Source of the DNA: Azorinus chamasolen
Taxonomy: Eukaryota; Mollusca; Bivalvia; Cardiida; Solecurtidae
DNA: 64,000 bases
Reading direction: 5' to 3'
Assembly (NCBI GenBank): GCA_963576725.1
Contig: OY755243.1
Coordinates: forward strand, 39,665,243 to 39,729,242
The translations under genes were made by a program, and so were the position numbers. The notes beneath the pieces were generated by a model. That model was not told the origin of the DNA. It saw only the letters and a list, made by a program, of their open reading frames with translations, and made no database searches. Shown piece by piece: positions 58,136 through 64,000 of the stretch; position 1 is the first letter of the stretch; each line of letters begins with the position of its first letter.

Positions 58136-58339
58136 CAGTAAAACCTCTCTATAACGGCCACTAAATTACATAAAGTATTTTGCGTTAAAGGCAGGTGGCT
58201 GCTTAAAGCAAGGTGAAAGTAAAACAGAACGTTCCTATAGGAGCGTTCTGTTTTACTTTCAACTTGCTTTAAGCAACCACCTGCCCTAAATACCAACTAC
58301 TTAACACAATTTAACAACCGTTATAGAGAGGTTTTACTG
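58136..58339. mobile_element. F3 pogo-like hairpin MITE, complete
   Basis: CAGTAAAACCTCTCTATAAC to GTTATAGAGAGGTTTTACTG, TA-flanked. Core AAGTAAAACAGAACGTTCCT, ATAGGAGCGTTCTGTTTTAC, extended by GGCAGGTGGCTGCTTAA / TTAAGCAACCACCTGCC. Confidence 0.92.
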
Positions 58340-58846
58340 TAATTTGATTTAGCACCATCTTTATAACTGAGTGTATAGTTTATCCATGTATGATATACTC
58401 CTAGACACACAAGATTCTACCTTTTCTGCCACAGCCAAAAATTCCTGTGTGCCCATGTGCAAATTAATCTCATTAATATTCATGATGTCATTATTTTTTA
58501 CATGAATAACAATTGCTTCAAATGCTAACATGTTGAATATTTTTCACAGTTTTCAAAGCCTCTGGATCTTAAAGATGTATTCTGCTCAAAATGCTTAAAA
58601 ACGTTTCGTAAAAAATCTATGTGACTTACAGCTAACTTAGTACCAAACAGTATGGTCAGGAAAGTTGTTTGTATTAAAATCATCCGAAATGCATCCGCCA
58701 TTCATCAGAATCTGTCATAAAAGTTTGTACATACACATTTCCAAGTACATTAACATGTAGATAAAACTATTACACTGTAGATTTTCTCTCTTGCATTATT
58801 TTTTACTTTTGACTGACCTGTGTCAGTCTTTCTTGTGAACATCAAT

Positions 58847-59224
58847 TTAAAGGGGAAGTCCCTACATTCAACACATTTCAAAAGTGCCTAAAATATACAA
58901 AACTCATTTGTTTATATGCTGAAAAGAAGTATATCGCAAGAGAACCAATCGAATAAACACTGAACAAGACACAACTTTCATATGTTTGATATGTTATTCA
59001 GCAATGAATTAGTATTTATTCGGCTTGCATTTTAGTTTCGTTGATAATATTTTGTTGTAGAACAAAAATTATAAGTCGATAAAAACGGTTTATTTTGTAT
59101 CACAGGGGCATTTTCGGATATAAGTTCAAATTGACAGTCTTCATAATAATGATTGAATATAACAAATATTAAATTTTATGACATTATTGAAAATATGCGT
59201 TCATTGTAGGGACTTCCTCTTTAA
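58847..59224. mobile_element. TTAA-flanked MITE (AGGGGAAGTCCCTACA ends), uninterrupted copy
   Basis: TTAAAGGGGAAGTCCCTACA to TGTAGGGACTTCCTCTTTAA. 370 bp, no ORF. Same family as 13900-14859, opposite orientation. Confidence 0.88.
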
Positions 59225-59472
59225 TATTCATAGTAATAACATCAAATGGAGGCAATAAGATCTTGGCAGAACATGTCTTGATTTTTCAAAAGTTGACAAA
59301 GTTTTCAATCTCTTAAAAAGTCTGCAGTTTTCTAAGGATTTGGCAGTAAATGTATTCAGATATTGGTTATATTTAGTTGAATATACATGTACATGTATAT
59401 ACCAAAGGAGAAAGCTGCAAGCATTATCTTAATGATATGAATATGTGTACAATTTTTGTATTTATTTATTTA

Positions 59473-59677
59473 CAGTAAAACCTCTCTAAACCGGAATTCT
59501 AGTAGAGAAGAATTTAGACACTTTTAGGCAGGTGGCAGCTTAATGCAGAGTGAAAGTCATGCAGAAAGCTGCTCTAAGAGCTTTCTGCATGACTTTCGCC
59601 CTGCATTAAAGCTGCCACCAGTCTCCAAGACCGATATCTATACAAAATTTAACATCCGGTTTAGAGAGGTTTTATTG
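59473..59677. mobile_element. F3 pogo-like hairpin MITE, complete
   Basis: CAGTAAAACCTCTCTAAACC to GGTTTAGAGAGGTTTTATTG. Core GTGAAAGTCATGCAGAAAGC, TGCTCTAAGAGCTTTCTGCA. Confidence 0.9.
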
Positions 59678-59911
59678 TATACGATAAGTGGGCAGAAAAT
59701 AACTTTAAGGATGAGCATTTTCCATTAAATAAATATCCCTGTCCATATTGTTCCCATAATTGTCCCACAACTAGCAAAACATCTACTGATGCATGAAACT
59801 CCTCTATATGAAAACAAACCATGAAAAGTACAATGGTGACTTATCAAACTGGGCACATTCTTCTCAAGATCAAAGAAAATGGATTTTCTGCAACTTGTGC
59901 AACACTAAGCA

Positions 59912-60065
59912 CAGTAAAACTTCTGTAAAGCGACCATCTACAAGAGACATACCATTATGGGTCTTAAAGCCAGATGGTAGCTTAATTCAGGACAAAAGTT
60001 ATGCAGAAAGCTCCTACAGGAACATTCTGCATAATTTTCATCCTACATTAAATAACCATCTACAG
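59912..60065. mobile_element. F3 element, left part; a matching right end lies at 61160-61191
   Basis: CAGTAAAACTTCTGTAAAGC, core AAGTTATGCAGAAAGCTCCT, ACAGGAACATTCTGCATAAT. The right end GTCGCTTTAGAGGAGTTCTA then CTGTA is found about 1.1 kb away at 61160, so later insertions may have pushed the halves apart. Confidence 0.55.
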
Positions 60066-60308
60066 TCAAACTTCACTAGGTTGAAGTCTCAGTTTTAAGC
60101 CTGTGCTTTACCTGGTGAGGGTGCTCGAACAAGTGAATTTGATCTGAAGATGTTAATATGTGATCCCCTAGATTGTCAAAGATACAATATGAACAAATGA
60201 TTGTCTTCAGTACTTTCCAAGCCTTTAAATTTAATTAAATCCCAAACAATCTTAATATCGTTAAACGGCGTCATGATTGGACATGCTTTGATCTGTACAT
60301 GTATATCG

Positions 60309-60524
60309 TTTAACCCATTCCTTCATATTGACGCCTCTGTAAAAGTCACTTTCTGAAACCATTGTGATAAATAGAGCATTTGCTCCATAGATGCAAATGC
60401 TCTATCACAATGGTTCCATAACTACACAATTCTTAAAGTTGCCTTTTCTCTAGAAAATGCTCCTTTTCGGCAGATTTACCCAAAGAGGTTGGGTCTAAAA
60501 ATAACCTATGGAGGAATGGGTTAA
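60309..60524. mobile_element. F2 palindromic MITE flanked by a duplicated host segment
   Basis: TTAACCCATTCCTTCATATT to GAGGAATGGGTTAA. Hairpin CATTTGCTCCATAGATGCAA. The sequences before (60238-60305) and after (60531-60600) are near-identical: CCCAAACAATCTTAATATCG, TTAAACGGCGTCATGATTGG, ACATGCTTT, TGTACATGTATAT. Confidence 0.85.
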
Positions 60525-60733
60525 TAAAACCCCAAACAATCTTAATATCATTAAACGGCGTCATGATCGGACATGCTTTTATATGTACATGTATATCATT
60601 TAAAGGTGTGATCTGCCAATTGATGACTTTGGTTACTCGCAAAAACACAGACTGACAGGTCAGAAGTGACAATCAACAGGTAAATTTGTCATTAGTTTGT
60701 GTCCTCGAGCCAACAATGCTAAAAACAACAGAT

Positions 60734-60959
60734 TAACCCTTTCCTTGTTCTGCATTTAAGCCAAATTTCAACACCTACTGAATATCCACTAACAAAATAG
60801 TTACATTGAAGACATTTTAGAAAGCAAAGAAACAGACGTATCAAATTCCATGAACAAACAGGGCAGCCCCTGACCAGACGGCTTCTCTAGGAGCATCTGA
60901 TCTGGGTCTACTCTGTTTGCAAATGCTTGAAAACACATTTATATGAGGGAAAAGGTTAA
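60734..60959 (-). mobile_element. F1 palindromic MITE
   Basis: TTAACCCTTTCCTTGTTCTG to GAGGGAAAAGGTTAA. Core at 60852-60922: GGGCAGCCCCTGACCAGACG, GCTTCTCTAGGAGCATCTGA, TCTGGGTCTACTC. Confidence 0.85.
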
Positions 60960-61200
60960 CCGGTGCAGGGATATAATTATACATCAAACCAACCCAGGCC
61001 CTTGAGCAAGCCATATTTTGACCTAGCCATTGTGTATTACATTGAATTAAAAACAACTTTTTCTGGGACTTCGACTGACCTAAAGCAAAGCATTGTCCTC
61101 GGCCCAGTGATGCTCCAGCCATAAAGGTTTGATTTCTGAAGACAATAATTTCTGTTCATAAAGTAGTCGCTTTAGAGGAGTTCTACTGTAACTTTTTAAT

Positions 61201-61474
61201 TTAACCCTTTCCCTGTTTTATATATTAGAAAAATTCTTCAACTCATGAATCTTCATGGACAGAATGATTCTCAATAAAAAAAATGGATCATGGGAAAGTT
61301 TTGTTGTTTTTTTTACCTTTTTTTCACTGTTGTGGAAACTGCATAATCAGATCTGTAAATATCCATAAGCAAACAGAGCAGACTCTGACTAGACGGCTCC
61401 TACAGGAGCCATCTGATCTGGGTCTACTCTGTTTGTGAAGGTGTGAAAGGCATTTATATGAAGAAAAAGGTTAA
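61201..61474 (-). mobile_element. F1 palindromic MITE
   Basis: TTAACCCTTTCCCTGTTTTA to GAAGAAAAAGGTTAA. Core at 61366-61435: GCAGACTCTGACTAGACGGC, TCCTACAGGAGCCATCTGAT, CTGGGTCTACTC. Confidence 0.87.
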
Positions 61475-61549
61475 TACCAAAACACAAGCGTTTGTCAGAT
61501 TATGTGACATTTTGAATAATTAAAGAGCCATAACTGTACAAAATCATAC

Positions 61550-61680
61550 CACCGTGATGTTGTAACAATATGCACATCCCACCGTAATGTTGTAACAATA
61601 TGCACATCCCACCGCAATGTTGTAACAATATGCATATCCCCACGTAATGTTGTAACCGTATGCACATCACCTCCTGATGA
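61550..61680. repeat. 30-bp tandem repeat, about four units
   Basis: Unit ACCGTAATGTTGTAACAATA then TGCACATCCC, with small changes in each copy. An open frame of about 70 codons on the minus strand follows from the 30-bp (in-frame) period and is not called as a gene. Confidence 0.9.
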
Positions 61681-61799
61681 TGAAGCTTCTAACAAAGTGT
61701 TGTTGAAATACAATCAGCAGTTGCTGAGAAATATGGTAGTGTGGACAAGAAAAACCACCAGACCGACCAACAAACATGGTGACTGCTATATATACTTCC

Positions 61800-61891
61800 C
61801 TATAGGAACAAATGCTCTATTTATCACAATAGTTTCATAAAGTGACTTCTATAGATGCGCAAAAATGCGTCACTAGGAGATAATGTGTTAA
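61800..61891. mobile_element. F2 MITE, right half
   Basis: CTATAGGAACAAATGCTCTA, TTTATCACAATAGTTTC, ending GGAGATAATGTGTTAA. The left half is missing. Confidence 0.75.
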
Positions 61892-61896
61892 TGTGA

Positions 61897-62135
61897 TTAA
61901 AAGTATCGGCGCCAAATTTCTAATTGTGGTCTGCAACCCAATTTCATTAAAACATTTTTGTAAAATGAAGAACTGAGATAAAGAAATGAAAATTTGAAGG
62001 GAATAAACTGCAGACATGAAACTACAGGTTGAGGCAAACAGTGAGGTCCTTGATCAGACACAGCCTGGAAAAGTGGCTCTGGGACTGCACTGTTTGTCGT
62101 GGTGCATTTTGGTGATATCAGTGGTTTAGAGTTAA
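61897..62135. mobile_element. F4 palindromic MITE, second copy
   Basis: TTAAAAGTATCGGCGCCAAA to TTTAGAGTTAA. Core GTGAGGTCCTTGATCAGACA, CAGCCTGGAAAAGTGGCTCT, GGGACTGCACTGTTTGTC, diverged from 40353-40598. Confidence 0.82.
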
Positions 62136-62310
62136 TACCCCAACAGGTGTGCTTGTCAGAGTATGTTATATTTTCAATAGCCATATGGCCATAACTCTGA
62201 ATAATCATCTCACTGGATTGTGGTAATGATATGTACACCTCCTCTCGATAATGAAGCCCCTCATGAAAAATTGTTAAAATCATGTTATTCGCTGCTAATA
62301 GTGTGAATAT

Positions 62311-63506
62311 GAACAAGAGGGCCAAGATCGCCCTTAATCTCTCACCTGATTACCATAGATTTAAGATTTTTGCTGGGTAGCCCATGGGTAGGGCCAATAT
62401 TGACATTAGGGACAATATTTGAACAATATTGATAGTGGATCATTAGCAGTGGTTCTGCAGAAAAAGATTTTCAAAGATTTAGAATATTGACTTTATCAAG
62501 ACAAACGATTCTGACCAATGAAGATTGGGCTAAAAAATTGCCTCTAGAGTAATTTTTCTAAGATTTGACCTAGTGACCTACTTTTTATTCCCACCCCACC
62601 CATGATCACACTCAAACTTGATATCACCAAGACAAACACTCTGACCAAGTTTCAGGAAGATAGGGCTAAAAATGTGGCAGCTGGAGTGTAAACAAGATTT
62701 TTCTAAGATATGACCCAGTGACCTACTTTTTGACCACACATAACCCACTTTCAAACTCGTTCAAAATTTTATTAGGACAATCATTCTGAACAATTTTCAT
62801 GAAGATTTGGCTATAAATGTGACCTCTAGAGTGTTCACAAGGTTTTCCTACTATTTGACCTAATGACCTAGTTTTTAACCCCACATAACCCACTTTCAAA
62901 CTAGTTTGAGATTTATCAAGACAATAATTATGACTAAGTTTCATGAAAATAGGACAAAAATGTGACCACTAGAGTGTTCACAAGGTTTTTCTACTGTTTG
63001 ACCTAGTGACCTAGTTTTGAACCCTACTTGACCCACCTTCGAACTCGTCCGAGATTTTATCAAGACATTCATTCTGACCAAGTTTCATGAAGATTGGACA
63101 AAAATTGTGACTACTAGAGTGTTCACAAGGTTTTGCTACTGTTTGACCTAGTGACCTAGTTTTTTACCCCAATTAACCCACTTTTCAAACTCCTCTGAGA
63201 TTTTATCAAGACAATCATTCTGGCCAAGTTTCATGAAAATTGGGCTAAAAATGTGACCTCTAGAGGGTTCACAAGGTTTTCCTACTATTTGACCTAGTGA
63301 CCTAGTTTTTAACCCAACTTGACCCACTTTCGAACTCGTCCGAGATTTTATCAAGACATTCATTCTGACCAAGTTTCATGAAGATTGGACTAAAATTGTG
63401 ACCACTAGAGTGTTCACAAGCAAATTGTTGATGGATGACGCACGACGGACATTCAAGTCTCCCAAAAGCTCACCCTGAGCTTTGCTCAGGTGAGCTAAAA
63501 ACAAAC
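62311..63506. repeat. ACAAGAGGGCC to CTCAGGTGAGC element with units of about 150 bp
   Basis: Starts ACAAGAGGGCCAAGATCGCC and ends CCTGAGCTTTGCTCAGGTGA, GCTAAAAA (a hairpin before an A run). Between are six or seven diverged units with TTTGACCTAGTGACCTAGTT, TTATCAAGACAATCATTCTG and AAGTTTCATGAAGATTGG. Open frames in it are periodic artefacts. This element type is one I remember as abundant in bivalve genomes. Confidence 0.85.
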
Positions 63507-63544
63507 AGATCGACTGACAAATTGACATAGTGATTCCTATTATA

Positions 63545-64000
63545 TTCCTTTACTCCATGAATATTTATGTAAGAAATAGCAACACCATGAATATTAATTA
63601 GAATAATTGTTATAATACCATCTGATCTGGATCCACCCTCTTTGCAAAGGCATATAAAGGCATATTTATGGAGTAAAGGATTAAATTGAAACTTTCAATT
63701 TAATCCTTTACTCTAAAACACTGCATCTGATCAAGGTTGCACTCTTTGTAAAGGCAGTCAACTGAAAAATAATTCTGACAAATGAGTACATCAGAGACAG
63801 TGTAGATCTTAATCATGGGTTATGTTTTAAAAGAGTAGATGATCTGGATCAGCACAACAGGTATCCATGCGCCCCTCTTTCCATGATGTTGGTCAAACAT
63901 AAACCATTGTATGACAATGTGTGGCATGAAAACTGTTCTAAAACAACATTTCCCAAAAGCAAGGTGTCTGGATCTTAGCAATCTAGATCAACAAGATATC
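63545..64000. mobile_element. F1 MITE remnants at the right edge
   Basis: CCTTTACTCCATGAATATTT, CACCATGAATATTAATTAG, CATCTGATCTGGATCCACCC, end GGAGTAAAGGATTAA at about 63685, with the hairpin mostly deleted. A second start (TTAATCCTTTACTCTAAAAC) follows at once and has a decayed core. 63740-64000 shows nothing recognisable. Confidence 0.65.

Overview
This looks like animal nuclear DNA, most likely from a bivalve mollusc. That call rests on intron-split genes whose proteins match metazoan families, AT-rich sequence packed with short inverted-repeat transposons, and element types I remember from bivalve genomes (ATGCCCCC/CTCTTGT-ended elements with AGGTCA arrays, gctcaggtgagct-ended elements). 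No species can be named from the sequence alone.

Two host genes are supported, arranged head to head. On the minus strand the first coding exon of a mitochondrial rRNA dimethyladenosine transferase (TFB1M-like) lies at 2764-3021, and the gene runs off the left edge. On the plus strand an XK-related (XKR) membrane protein can be assembled from eight exons between 13321 and 45558, with every splice phase agreeing. It has a predicted 1575 residues: a membrane domain of about 340 residues followed by an unusually long Ser-rich tail of about 1,230 residues, mostly in one 3.4-kb last exon. The tail carries five Tyr-x-Asn motifs. No host gene was recognised from 45559 to 64000.

Layout. 1-2010: 43-bp satellite. 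2.0-3.0 kb: palindromic MITE and the TFB1M exon. 3.0-8.3 kb: a second 43-bp array interrupted by a TA-flanked DNA element, itself interrupted by an intact-looking non-LTR retrotransposon ORF. 8.6-18.2 kb: two 1.8-kb elements in opposite orientation, with the XKR promoter region and exon 1 midway between them. 18-28 kb: intron 1, with LINE relics and foldback elements. 28-45.6 kb: XKR exons 2-8, with introns full of MITEs, a CRE-like array and a tandem array of splice-acceptor copies. 45.6-64 kb: almost continuous MITEs and other repeats.

Four hairpin MITE families recur and are named here. F1: TTAA-flanked, core with AGACCCAGATCAGA. F2: TTAA-flanked, core with AAATAGAGCATTTG. F3: TA-flanked, ends CAGTAAAACCTC, pogo/Tigger-like. 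F4: TTAA-flanked, core with CAGTCCCTGATCAGAC. F1, F2 and F3 differ in ends and arms yet share the same 14-bp heart, GCTCCTATAGGAGC. The 43-bp satellite appears to be a tandem amplification of half of the F1 hairpin.
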